Source: Bacteroides sp. 51 (GTDB taxonomy: Bacteria; Bacteroidota; Bacteroidia; Bacteroidales; Bacteroidaceae). From it: a DNA stretch of 64,000 bases. Positions 10,174-17,757 of this stretch are shown here, piece after piece; the stretch's first letter is position 1; each line of letters opens with the position of its first letter. The stretch lies in assembly GCF_010500965.1 (NCBI RefSeq), contig NZ_QVMI01000017.1, positions 92,465 through 156,464 of the forward strand, read 5' to 3'. A program made the position numbers and the translations under genes. The notes below the pieces were generated by a model. It saw nothing but the letters and a program-made list of their open reading frames with translations, did not search any database and was not told where the DNA came from.

Positions 10174-10204
10174 TTTGCGGTTTGCAAGAAAAGCACTACC
10201 TTTG
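10174..10204 (+). promoter_or_regulatory. Promoter of rplM-rpsI
   Basis: TTTG at 10174-10177, a 19-base spacer and TACCTTTG at 10197-10204 fit the Bacteroidetes -33/-7 consensus exactly. The predicted transcript start is near 10211, leaving a leader of about 115 bases before the GTG start of rplM. Confidence 0.75.
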
Positions 10205-10250
10205 CAAGCCGATTATTATCAAAAATTGATAAAAGATTAATTCATAGCGA

Positions 10251-10281
10251 TTTAGCGTCCCTTTGTCCGGGGGAAACTAAA
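10251..10281 (+). promoter_or_regulatory. Candidate leader hairpin upstream of rplM
   Basis: TTTAG (10251-10255) pairs with CTAAA (10277-10281), and CCC pairs with GGG inside. The hairpin lies in the rplM leader, 45 bases before the start codon. Ribosomal protein operons are often autoregulated through such leaders, so a uL13-binding site is a reasonable guess. Only the fold is seen here. Confidence 0.4.
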
Positions 10282-10325
10282 GAGTGGTGAAGAATTTAGT
10301 AGTAACAATTAAAAAAAATTTTAGA

Positions 10326-10787
10326 GTGGATACTTTAAGTTACAAGACCATTTCTGCAAACAAAGAAACAGCAACTAAAGAATGGGTTGTTGTTGATGCT
10401 ACCGATCAGGTATTAGGCCGTCTCGGTACAAAAGTTGCGAAATTATTGAGAGGAAAGTACAAACCAAACTTTACTCCTCACGTAGACTGCGGTGACAATG
10501 TGATCATCATCAACGCAGACAAAGTTAAATTAACTGGAAACAAATGGAATGACAGAGTATACTTGTCATATACAGGTTACCCAGGTGGTCAGAGAGAAAT
10601 GACTCCTGCTCGTTTGCAGTCAAGACCTAACGGCGATGATAAATTGCTGAGAAAAGTAGTAAAGGGTATGCTTCCTAAGAACAAATTAGGTGCTAAATTG
10701 CTTGGAAACATGTACGTATACGCTGGAGGCGAACACAAACATGCTGCGCAGAACCCTAAAACAATTGATTTAAACTTACTTAAATAA
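10326..10787 (+). CDS. rplM: 50S ribosomal protein L13 (uL13)
   Basis: L13 is an early-assembling protein of the large subunit. The sequence carries EWVVVDATDQVLGRLGTKVAKLLRGKYKPNFTPHVDCGDNVI, typical of the family. I chose the GTG at 10326, which gives VDTLSYKTISANKET and 153 residues, matching the usual Bacteroidales length. A GTG at 10284 would add 14 atypical residues inside the presumed leader. The GTG start is unusual for such a highly expressed gene and may serve translational control. rpsI follows after 6 bases, the standard L13-S9 operon. Confidence 0.95.
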   Translation: MDTLSYKTISANKETATKEWVVVDATDQVLGRLGTKVAKLLRGKYKPNFTPHVDCGDNVIIINADKVKLTGNKWNDRVYLSYTGYPGGQREMTPARLQSRPNGDDKLLRKVVKGMLPKNKLGAKLLGNMYVYAGGEHKHAAQNPKTIDLNLLK

Positions 10788-10793
10788 GAGATA

Positions 10794-11180
10794 ATGGAAG
10801 TAGTAAACGCATTAGGTAGACGTAAAAGCGCGATCGCTCGCATATATGTTAGCGAAGGTACCGGAAAAATTACTATCAATAAGAGAGATCTTACTCAGTA
10901 TTTCCCTTCTTCTATCCTTCAATATGTTGTGAAACAACCATTGAACAAGATTGGTGCTGCTGAGAAATATGATATTAAAGTAAACTTGTGTGGTGGTGGT
11001 TTCACTGGTCAGTCACAAGCTTTACGCTTAGCTATCGCCCGTGCATTGGTGAAAATCAATCCGGAAGATAAATCAGCTCTTCGTGCAGAAGGCTTCATGA
11101 CCCGCGACCCACGTGCTGTGGAACGTAAAAAACCAGGTCAGCCAAAAGCTCGTAAGAGATTCCAGTTCAGTAAACGCTGA
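10794..11180 (+). CDS. rpsI: 30S ribosomal protein S9 (uS9)
   Basis: S9 lies in the small-subunit head, with its C-terminal tail reaching the P-site tRNA. The 128 residues end in KKPGQPKARKRFQFSKR, and the final Lys-Arg is the conserved tRNA-contacting tail. It is co-transcribed with rplM (6-base gap). The downstream spacer holds AATCGTAAATCGT-type repeat words, then the rpsB leader. Confidence 0.97.
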   Translation: MEVVNALGRRKSAIARIYVSEGTGKITINKRDLTQYFPSSILQYVVKQPLNKIGAAEKYDIKVNLCGGGFTGQSQALRLAIARALVKINPEDKSALRAEGFMTRDPRAVERKKPGQPKARKRFQFSKR

Positions 11181-11185
11181 TCTCA

Positions 11186-11273
11186 TTTACGATTTAGATA
11201 TTTACGATTTACGATTGAAGTTTCAATTATAACACTTATAAATCGTCTAATAGTAAATCGTCCAATCGTAAAT
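11186..11273. repeat. AATCGTAAATCGT-type inverted words
   Basis: TTTACGATTTAGATATTTAC-like copies on the left are complemented by ATCGTCTAATAGTAAATCGT on the right. The word set is the same as at 8398-8516. This may be a weak terminator between rpsI and rpsB. Confidence 0.5.
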
Positions 11274-11287
11274 AACCTCGTTTAGTA

Positions 11288-11334
11288 TCTAAACTACTGA
11301 GACCCTACAATGGCTACTCGGCAGTTGGTTTAGA
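11288..11334 (+). promoter_or_regulatory. Candidate leader hairpin upstream of rpsB
   Basis: TCTAAAC (11288-11294) pairs with GTTTAGA (11328-11334), and CTGAG (11297-11301) pairs with CTCGG (11317-11321). The fold sits 43 bases before the rpsB ATG. S2 represses its own operon through the leader in other bacteria. Here that role is inferred from position and fold only. Confidence 0.4.
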
Positions 11335-11376
11335 AAAACAAAAAAGAAAGTAAACAAATTATTAAAAGAAAAAACA

Positions 11377-12213
11377 ATGTCAAGAACTAATTTTGATACA
11401 TTACTGGAAGCCGGTTCACACTTCGGACACCTTAAAAGAAAGTGGAACCCTGCAATGGCTCCTTATATCTTCATGGAACGCAATGGTATTCATATCATTG
11501 ACCTCCACAAAACTGTAGCTAAAGTTGACGAAGCAGCTGATGCTTTGAAACAAATCGCTAAATCGGGCAAAAAAGTACTTTTTGTTGCTACTAAAAAACA
11601 AGCTAAGCAAGTTGTAGCTGATAAAGCTGCGGCTGTAAATATGCCTTATGTTATCGAACGCTGGCCAGGTGGTATGCTAACTAACTTCCCTACTATTCGT
11701 AAGGCAGTGAAGAAAATGGCTACTATCGACAAATTGACTAACGACGGTACATATTCAAATCTTTCTAAGAGAGAAGTTCTTCAGATTTCACGTCAGCGTG
11801 CTAAACTGGAAAAGAACTTAGGATCAATTGCAGACCTTACCCGTTTGCCTTCTGCTCTTTTCGTTATTGACGTAATGAAAGAACACATCGCTGTTCGCGA
11901 AGCTAACCGTTTGGGTATTCCTGTATTCGGTATCGTTGATACGAACTCAGATCCTTCAAACATCGACTTCATAATTCCTGCAAATGACGACGCTACAAAA
12001 TCAATCGAGGTAATCCTTGGTGCTTGTTGCGATGCCATCTCAGAAGGTCTTGAAGAAAGAAAAGCTGAAAAGATTGATATGGAAGCTGCAGGTGAAGCTC
12101 CTGCTACTAAAGGCAAAAGAAAATCAACCAAAGCAAGACTCGATAAGTCTGACGAGGAAGCATTGAACGCTGCTAAAGCTGCTGCTTTCGTGAAAGAAGA
12201 CGAAGAGGCTTAA
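11377..12213 (+). CDS. rpsB: 30S ribosomal protein S2 (uS2)
   Basis: S2 joins the small subunit late, with S1. The protein (278 residues) begins MSRTNFDTLLEAGSHFGHLKRKWNPAMAPYIF, the S2 signature. Residues about 230-278 are a charged Ala/Lys/Glu-rich tail beyond the conserved core, as usual in Bacteroidales. It forms the conserved rpsB-tsf pair. The 146-base gap to tsf contains an inverted repeat of GAATTGA words. Confidence 0.97.
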   Translation: MSRTNFDTLLEAGSHFGHLKRKWNPAMAPYIFMERNGIHIIDLHKTVAKVDEAADALKQIAKSGKKVLFVATKKQAKQVVADKAAAVNMPYVIERWPGGMLTNFPTIRKAVKKMATIDKLTNDGTYSNLSKREVLQISRQRAKLEKNLGSIADLTRLPSALFVIDVMKEHIAVREANRLGIPVFGIVDTNSDPSNIDFIIPANDDATKSIEVILGACCDAISEGLEERKAEKIDMEAAGEAPATKGKRKSTKARLDKSDEEALNAAKAAAFVKEDEEA

Positions 12214-12217
12214 TATA

Positions 12218-12316
12218 TAATTGAGAATTGAAAATTGAGAATTGAGAATTGAAGTATCCGGTTTTAGGAGCTTCTATATGATTCTCAATTTACAATATTC
12301 AATTCTCAATTTTTGA
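12218..12316. repeat. GAATTGA/TCAATTC inverted words between rpsB and tsf
   Basis: Four GAATTGA-type words on the left are matched by ATTCTCAATTT and ATTCAATTCTCAATTTT on the right. The arms could fold into an AU-rich hairpin in the rpsB-tsf message. A similar construction with different words appears at 41287-41366. Confidence 0.6.
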
Positions 12317-12359
12317 TTTAGAATAATCTATAATTCAATAATAAGAAAGGAAAAATACT

Positions 12360-13184
12360 ATGGCTGTTACTATGGCTGAAATCACCCACTTGCGTAAAAT
12401 GACAGGTGCGGGTATGATGGACTGCAAAAACGCTTTGACTGAAGCAGAAGGCGATTTCGATAAAGCAGTAGAAATTATTCGTAAAAAAGGACAAGCTGTT
12501 GCTGCAAAACGTTCTGATCGTGATGCTGCAGAAGGTTGTGTGTTGGCAAAGAGCGAAGGCGAATTTGCAGCGGTTATCGCTTTGAAATGCGAAACTGACT
12601 TCGTTGCTAAAAACGCAGACTTCGTTGCTTTGACACAAGAAATCCTTGATATGGCTATCGCTAACCAATCGGCTGATATGGATGCAGTAAACGCTTTTCC
12701 TATGGGTAAAGGAACTGTTGCTGATGCAGTTGTTGACCGTAGCGGTATCACTGGTGAGAAAACAGAATTGGATGGTTACGGATTCGTAAAAGGCGCTACT
12801 ACAGTGGCTTATATCCACCCGGGAAATAAACTGGCTACTATCGTTGCTCTTAGCCAAGCTGGTATTGATACTCAGGTTGCTCGTGACGTAGCTATGCAGG
12901 TTGCTGCAATGAATCCTATCGCTATCGACAGAGCAAGCGTTCCTGCTGATGTGATTGCAAAAGAAAAGACAGTTGCTGCAGAAAAAGCACGTGAAGAAGG
13001 CAAACCAGAGAATATGCTTGAAAAGATCGCAGAAGGTCGTATCGGTAAGTTCTACAAAGAAGTTTGTTTGTTGGAACAAGAATTCGTAAAAGATCCTAAG
13101 CAAACTATCGCTCAATACCTTGATGGTGTAAGCAAAGGTTTAACTGTAACAGATTTCAAACGTTTCACTTTGAACGCTGACTAA
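12360..13184 (+). CDS. tsf: Elongation factor Ts
   Basis: EF-Ts exchanges GDP for GTP on EF-Tu during elongation. The 274-residue protein has the N-terminal UBA-like domain (about 1-50, LRKMTGAGMMDCKNALTEAEGDFDKAVEIIRKKG) and the TDFVAKN motif near residue 80 that contacts EF-Tu. The C-terminal domain holds VALSQAGIDTQVARDVAMQVAAMNP. A strong terminator follows at 13208, ending the ribosomal gene block. Confidence 0.98.
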   Translation: MAVTMAEITHLRKMTGAGMMDCKNALTEAEGDFDKAVEIIRKKGQAVAAKRSDRDAAEGCVLAKSEGEFAAVIALKCETDFVAKNADFVALTQEILDMAIANQSADMDAVNAFPMGKGTVADAVVDRSGITGEKTELDGYGFVKGATTVAYIHPGNKLATIVALSQAGIDTQVARDVAMQVAAMNPIAIDRASVPADVIAKEKTVAAEKAREEGKPENMLEKIAEGRIGKFYKEVCLLEQEFVKDPKQTIAQYLDGVSKGLTVTDFKRFTLNAD

Positions 13185-13207
13185 TCTGATTAGTACAATA
13201 ATAACTT

Positions 13208-13242
13208 AAAAAGCCGTGTGGTCAATGACTGCACGGCTTTTT
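13208..13242 (+). terminator. Rho-independent terminator after tsf
   Basis: AAAAAGCCGTG (13208-13218) and CACGGCTTTTT (13232-13242) form an 11-bp stem with a 13-base loop that ends in a T-run. The A-run on the left makes it potentially bidirectional. Confidence 0.9.
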
Positions 13243-13311
13243 AGGTTATTATTGTAGGGTTTTGAGTATTTCTAATAACGTAAATTCAATATAAAAATCA
13301 CCCATCTAATC

Positions 13312-13525
13312 TATCTGTAAGGCTGAAAGCCTGTTAGATTTAGCCTAGGGTCAGTGAGCGGAGTGAACGCAGCCCTAGGGCGGTGAGCCACCGCGGGCAA
13401 AGAGCTCTGAAAGAGCGGTATACAAGACAAATATCTTTATATATCGTGCTTTCAGCACTCCTCGCTGCGGCACGTTGCCACCCTGGGGCTGCGGTCGCTC
13501 CGCTCCCGGACCCCAGGCTTCTATG
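13312..13525. repeat. Mosaic palindromic element, left of the IS
   Basis: It begins with a 23-base arm containing GGCTGAAAGCC (13312-13334) whose exact reverse complement is at 17071-17093. It continues with CCTAGGG repeats, GGTGAGCCACCGCGGGC, GTGCTTTCAGCAC, a GC-rich word shared with 789-810, and a CCTGGGG/CCCCAGG inverted pair. This pattern resembles large GC-rich intergenic repeats that are common in Bacteroides genomes. Open frames within it are not genes. The IS and intron appear inserted next to or inside it. Confidence 0.65.
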
Positions 13526-13590
13526 TTGTAAACCAAATACAAAGAGTTTATTTTAAGTTCTTTTATATATTGTATTATCTTTGTAATCAA

Positions 13591-13697
13591 GGTGTTGAAG
13601 AGGACGCAAGCTCTGCTGGGGAGCAACTTGCCAGCAATAAACACCCTGCATTACACTGTAATGTTTATAATTGGACAGTTCATTTATTGGGCTGTCC
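13591..13697 (-). ncRNA. Candidate bridge-RNA region of the IS
   Basis: This lies on the 3' side of the transposase, where IS1111-group elements place the guide (bridge) RNA. It is rich in nested pairing. GGTGTT (13591-13596) pairs with AACACC (13640-13645) and encloses GCAAG/CTTGC and GCTGG/CCAGC stems. CATTAC/GTAATG (13649-13663) and GGACAG/CTGTCC (13673-13678, 13692-13697) follow. Exact ends, donor loop and target loop are not determined. The group II intron interrupts the same non-coding side at 13849. Confidence 0.35.
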
Positions 13698-14433
13698 TTT
13701 CCTCATTACAGGCATTGCCTTATGGCTAAGAAAACCCATCGTTTAGTTAGCCTCTACTTTCAGAACCCGTAAAACAACCTTCTATCAGCGAACTATCTCG
13801 CATATCCTTTTTTCAGTTTACGGCATACAAGAGCGTCACAGACTAATTGTGCCTACGCAAGCTGTATCTAAAATGATGGTCTTAGCTAAGCTGTCTTGGC
13901 CGGCATTAGAATACCGGTATGGAAGTTTAGCTAAGAATTGATCCATCGGCAGGGAGTTTTCAGGTACACCTGCCAAACCGCTCCACGGTGCTCTGCCTTC
14001 ACGGTATGGGTGTTGAACGGTTGGAGAAAAGGGAGTTGTCATAGACTTTCAGGTGTGAGTATAGGAGCTGAATGTGAATGAACCACTGATGAAGTATCGA
14101 AAGAACAAACGTTTACCACGAAAACCTACGGTTTTTAGTCGCTGTAGGGACAAGTGCAAGAGTGACACCTGTATATACTGCTTGCATCGTGTACGGTGTA
14201 AAGGTGGCAGGACCTATACTTAGGTTTAGATACGGAAGTAGGGAAGCAGGTAAGTAATGTTAATCGAAAAGACACAAGCGGGCAAACACTGCGAGGTCGA
14301 AAGTAGAGATGTACTTATCTGTGGCGGATGAAGCCGTAGTAGTGTTGATGGCTTTCGAAAGTTAGCCGGAGCAAAGGGCTTCACGTAATGGTCTTATTAT
14401 TGTATAACAACTGAAACTCAAAAAGAAGTAAGG

Positions 14434-15774
14434 ATGATTTTTGACACTAAGACAAGAACACAGCCGATTAGCAAAGAGGCTGTCTGGGGAGCGTGGAAAC
14501 ATGTTCGTCGAGGCAGTCGCGGCAATGGTGGCGTGGATAGGGTTAGCGCTGATATGATCAACGCTAATCCCCGCAAATACCTTTACCCTTTGTGGAATCG
14601 GCTTGCCAGTGGCAGTTATATGCCCTCTGCGGTCCTAGAGGTGGGTATTCCCAAGTCTGACGGCACGCGCCGTATGCTTGGTATCCCCACGCTTTGCGAC
14701 CGTGTTGCGCAGGAGGTTATCCGTCGGGAGCTGGAAGAAATTGTGGAACCTTTATTCCATCCCAGTTCTTTTGGATATCGTCCGTGCAGAAGTGCTTTTG
14801 ATGCACTCAATCAATGCGCTAAATACAGTTGGGAGAGATGGTACGTTGTTGATTTGGATATCAAAGGTTTCTTTGATAACATCGACCACGAGGTAATGAT
14901 GAGCATCCTTGGGAAGTATACCGACAAGAAACATATCCTCTTGTATTGTTCCCGTTGGTTACAGGCGCCCCTACTCAAACGTTCCTGCAATAAGTTGGTA
15001 AAACGCGAGAAAGGCACTCCTCAGGGTGGCGTTATCAGTCCGTTACTATCTAATTTGTTTCTACATGAAGTATTCGACAAATGGATGCAGGAGTTCCATT
15101 CTATTATGGTTTTCGAGCGGTATTGTGATGACATTGTCATTCACACCCGCAGTTTAGAGCAGTCCTACTTTATACTTAACGCAGTCAGGAATCGATTCAA
15201 GCAGCACCATCTGTCGTTGAATGAGGATAAGACCAAAATCGTATATTGTGATCGTCATGCCCGTTTCCATAAAGAATCCAAGGACGTTCCCTGCTCATTC
15301 GACTTTCTGGGTTATACGTTCAAACCTCGCAAGTGCGCTAAAGGCAACGGTGAGCTGTTCTGGGGCTTCGGTCCTGCTATCAGCATCAAGAGCCAAAGCC
15401 GTATTCTGCAGTATCTTAAGAGTTTGGAAATAACGCAGCATACTGAACTTAGTTTAAAACAAGTTGCTACCCTGTTGCGCCCGAAACTCCTTGGATGGAT
15501 ACACTACTACGGTAGGCATCGTCTGAAAGCTATGAACCGGGTGTTTCAGGCATTAAACCACCGGTTGATCCGGTTCTTGCAAAAGAAGCATAAGTTCACC
15601 AGTTACTTTCGTTGCAAGCGTCGTTTGTGTTGGATTACCGAACATTTTCCTAATCTGTTCGTACACTGGCAGTATGGTTTTACTGTTTCTATGGCAATCA
15701 GGAAGCAGAAGGGGAACCTGGTGTTCTTTTACGAAGAGCCGTATGATGGGAGACTATCACGTACGGTTCCGTGA
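14434..15774 (+). CDS. ltrA: Group II intron reverse transcriptase/maturase
   Basis: This protein helps the intron splice and copies it into new DNA sites. The 446 residues show the RT blocks in order: VEPLFHPSSFGYRPCRSAFDAL, VVDLDIKGFFDNIDH, GTPQGGVISPLLSNLFLHEVFD, and the catalytic motif as YCDD rather than the usual YADD. The maturase X domain follows (about 320-420), with GWIHYYGRH. No HNH endonuclease domain is present, so retrohoming would use another primer. The stop codon lies 5 bases after domain V, so the last dozen residues (YDGRLSRTVP) are encoded by the catalytic RNA element itself. Confidence 0.93.
   Translation: MIFDTKTRTQPISKEAVWGAWKHVRRGSRGNGGVDRVSADMINANPRKYLYPLWNRLASGSYMPSAVLEVGIPKSDGTRRMLGIPTLCDRVAQEVIRRELEEIVEPLFHPSSFGYRPCRSAFDALNQCAKYSWERWYVVDLDIKGFFDNIDHEVMMSILGKYTDKKHILLYCSRWLQAPLLKRSCNKLVKREKGTPQGGVISPLLSNLFLHEVFDKWMQEFHSIMVFERYCDDIVIHTRSLEQSYFILNAVRNRFKQHHLSLNEDKTKIVYCDRHARFHKESKDVPCSFDFLGYTFKPRKCAKGNGELFWGFGPAISIKSQSRILQYLKSLEITQHTELSLKQVATLLRPKLLGWIHYYGRHRLKAMNRVFQALNHRLIRFLQKKHKFTSYFRCKRRLCWITEHFPNLFVHWQYGFTVSMAIRKQKGNLVFFYEEPYDGRLSRTVP
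15736..15769 (+). ncRNA. Group II intron domain V
   Basis: Thirty-four bases begin GAGCCGTATG, contain the GAGA loop and end ACGTACGGTTC. The AGC triad at the 5' side and the two-base bulge region are in place. The maturase reading frame passes through the whole domain. Confidence 0.85.
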
Positions 15775-15884
15775 GAAGCTAAGGGTGAAATTCCCTTGGT
15801 TTACTCGACGATAATGCCGATTTTCGGCAGTCCTGGGGAAATGCTCACTCTTTAATAGTTAATTGCTTTACGGGTATATTCTTT

Positions 15885-16964
15885 TTATTGTACCACTCCA
15901 CTTACATATTCAGTTTTATTTTTTAGTACATAATATATTCGATTACATAATTTTCTGGCTATACGAATAATAGCTTTGTTCTCATCCATTCTTTTACGAA
16001 GCTGCCCGTATTTTAAAGCTAAGGCCGGGTCGTTACGCATAGCTATCCAGGCGCATTCAGTCAGGATGCCTCGTAATTCTTTGGGAGCCCTCTTGGTAAT
16101 CCTCCCATTGATCTGTTTTTCTCCTGTTGAATGAGACGTAGGAACAAATCCCATGAAAGAGGCAAACTTATCCCGGTTTTCAAAACGATGGATATTCTCA
16201 ATGTTAACCAGCAGATGCATACCACTTAGCAAACCTATACCGCAAACACTTCGCAGGTATTTCATATCCTCATGATAAGCCGCTGTGCGGGATAACTCAC
16301 GGATCTTTCGTAATATCACCAATTGTTGACCCCTCTTTCTTTCATATTCTTCCAATAGAAGCTCAAAGGCCGGCTTTGAAATCTCACCTGAAGGAAGAAC
16401 TGTGTTTTTAAGCCAGGTCATAAAAGCTCTCGACCAATTACTACTTCTTTCCAGTTCCGCAGGAATAACAATACCGTAATAGTGGAGCATTCCTTTGATC
16501 CGGTTCTTCAGACGGGTCATATCTGTAACCCATGAGCTACGTAAACGCATAAGCGAACGGTCATGAAGGGTCTCCTGTTGATGGATGTAAATACCCGATA
16601 GCTCGCCAGCACGTAAGGAACGAGCCAACTTGGAGGCATCAACTGCGTCTGTCTTACGTTCACGCTCTTTGCCATTACAGGGCACATCAGAAGGATTCAC
16701 TACAATGTTTTTTACACCTAATTCGGTTAACCGGTTATGAATCCAAAGACCACAAAAACCGGCTTCATAGACCGAATGATAACTACCACCAGGATAATGA
16801 TCACGCAAATGGGAAACTAACTGCACAGGATCCGCAGGACCATTATAGCCTTTCAAAACCAAGGTATCCGTCATGATGGATATAGACCAACTTTTTTTGT
16901 GCACATCTATTCCTACATAAATGTTTTCACCATCGAAATTTAATGAGTTTCTTTGTAATAGCAT
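15885..16964 (-). CDS. IS110-family (IS1111-type) transposase
   Basis: This DEDD recombinase moves the element as a circle, guided in this family by an element-encoded RNA. The 359 residues start with a RuvC-like domain (GIDVHK with Asp20; a SVYEAGFCG motif carrying the expected Glu; KTDAVDASKLAR with the later Asp residues). The C-terminal Tnp2 domain has GIGLLSGMHLLVNIE, FASFMGFVPTSHSTGEK with the likely catalytic Ser, and ITKRAPKELRGIL. It is full length with no frameshift, so the protein may be active. Whether the RNA still works is doubtful, given the intron in the adjoining non-coding side. Confidence 0.93.
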   Translation of the reverse strand: MLLQRNSLNFDGENIYVGIDVHKKSWSISIMTDTLVLKGYNGPADPVQLVSHLRDHYPGGSYHSVYEAGFCGLWIHNRLTELGVKNIVVNPSDVPCNGKERERKTDAVDASKLARSLRAGELSGIYIHQQETLHDRSLMRLRSSWVTDMTRLKNRIKGMLHYYGIVIPAELERSSNWSRAFMTWLKNTVLPSGEISKPAFELLLEEYERKRGQQLVILRKIRELSRTAAYHEDMKYLRSVCGIGLLSGMHLLVNIENIHRFENRDKFASFMGFVPTSHSTGEKQINGRITKRAPKELRGILTECAWIAMRNDPALALKYGQLRKRMDENKAIIRIARKLCNRIYYVLKNKTEYVSGVVQ

Positions 16965-17070
16965 AGGCTTTGAGTTTTTTTATTTGTAATATTGACATTC
17001 TAAATATACAAAACTCTTTGCTTATGCTATCTTCGACAGCGACACTTTACAAACATAAGGACTAAATATT

Positions 17071-17093
17071 ACAGGCTTTCAGCCTTACAGATA
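17071..17093. repeat. Inverted copy of the 23-base repeat arm
   Basis: This is the exact reverse complement of 13312-13334. The neighbouring bases (TTTACAAACATAAGGACTAA) also resemble the end of the left repeat block read backwards. It is probably the remainder of a dispersed element flanking the IS. Confidence 0.8.
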
Positions 17094-17207
17094 CATTTTT
17101 TTACTTTATCTCTTATATAGAACTCACGTTAATTTCTAATGAATTAATTTATTTGGTTTAACAGGGATTGGGTAAATCCCTTATTTAACAGATGTTAGTT
17201 ATGAGGG

Positions 17208-17246
17208 TTTCTACACAGTTTTACTTCATTTCCATACCGTTATACA
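17208..17246 (+). repeat. Paired TTTCcAYaCCGTT unit, copy 2
   Basis: TTTCTACACAGTTTTA is followed by TTTCCATACCGTTATA, the same two-unit layout as at 74-110. The rest of 17021-17307 has no gene. Confidence 0.5.
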
Positions 17247-17307
17247 CTAAAATCTGAGTTTAATGCCGTTGCGATAGAATGAATATCATTAACCTATGAT
17301 TTAAACC

Positions 17308-17655
17308 TCACCCTGCTGGTTTTGTTTTGGTATAACCTTCTTTCTGTAGGAGTTCCAGTATCCTTTGTTTAAAGTCGCCCTGAATGATGATTTCTCCATC
17401 TTTGACTGCGCCCCCTACGCCACATTTTGTTTTCAATAATTTGCCCAAGTCTTTAAGATCATCTTCTGTGCCGATAAATCCTGTGATCAGAGTGACAACC
17501 TTTCCCCCTCGGTTTTTGCGGTCCAGTTTTACACGCAGATTTTGCTTGGAAGGTGCCAGGGTTTCTAGTTCTTCAGAATTCTCTTCCTCGTAATTATAAT
17601 CGGGATTGGTAGAGTAAACGACATTCAGTCGGCTTTTCCAGTCATTATTCTTCAT
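17308..17655 (-). CDS. yciH: SUI1/YciH-type translation initiation factor
   Basis: The 115-residue protein carries the eIF1/SUI1 fold from about residue 38, with [40 protein letters not shown] and a C-terminal [17 protein letters not shown]. In E. coli the homologue affects start-site fidelity, probably by competing at the 30S P-site region. The role here is inferred by family. The N-terminal 35 residues are acidic and variable. It is a single gene divergent from the DUF5686 gene. Confidence 0.92.
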   Translation of the reverse strand: MKNNDWKSRLNVVYSTNPDYNYEEENSEELETLAPSKQNLRVKLDRKNRGGKVVTLITGFIGTEDDLKDLGKLLKTKCGVGGAVKDGEIIIQGDFKQRILELLQKEGYTKTKPAG

Positions 17656-17757
17656 ATTCTTTTTCTTTATTTGAGATCAAAAATAATATTTAGTTCTTAG
17701 CTCTGCAATTTTTGCTTACTTTAGTCGTCTAATAAGCGTAATTATATCTGAAAGATA

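Larger units (their letters stand above)
13849..15809 (+). mobile_element. Group II intron with maturase ORF
   Basis: The 3' end is clear. A 34-base domain V (15736-15769) is followed by a domain VI stem with a candidate branch-point A at 15803, and the intron ends in AC at 15809. The 5' end is placed at GTGCC (13849), close to the GUGYG consensus with a mismatch at base five. It is followed by domain I-like pairing such as CTTAGCTAAG at 13882 and TTTAGCTAAG near 13926. About 585 bases of structured RNA precede the ORF. The ORF lies in domain IV and runs on into domain V. The intron is antisense to the IS transposase. Confidence 0.75.
13540..17020 (-). mobile_element. IS110/IS1111-type insertion sequence carrying a group II intron
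   Basis: The transposase gene is at 15885-16964 on the minus strand. A 10-bp inverted repeat, CAAAGAGTTT at 13540-13549 and AAACTCTTTG at 17011-17020, encloses it. Subterminal inverted repeats of this size are a hallmark of the IS1111 group. Removing the intron (13849-15809) leaves about 1.52 kb, a normal IS1111 size. The true ends should lie a few bases outside the inverted repeat and cannot be fixed without an empty site. The long 3' non-coding side (about 380 bases without the intron) is where IS1111 elements encode their bridge RNA. Confidence 0.65.

Noticed and set aside
10284-10325. Upstream GTG start for rplM
   Set aside because: It adds 14 residues not found in L13 and would place coding sequence beside the leader hairpin. 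The GTG at 10326 gives the standard N-terminus.
13375-13644. Minus-strand frame of 89 codons beside the IS
   Set aside because: It spans a GC-rich palindromic repeat and the structured IS end. No protein features.
13722-13772. Tiny frame MAKKTHRLVSLYFQNP just before the intron
   Set aside because: Sixteen codons in a structured non-coding region. No evidence of translation. Joining the exons across the intron does not extend it.
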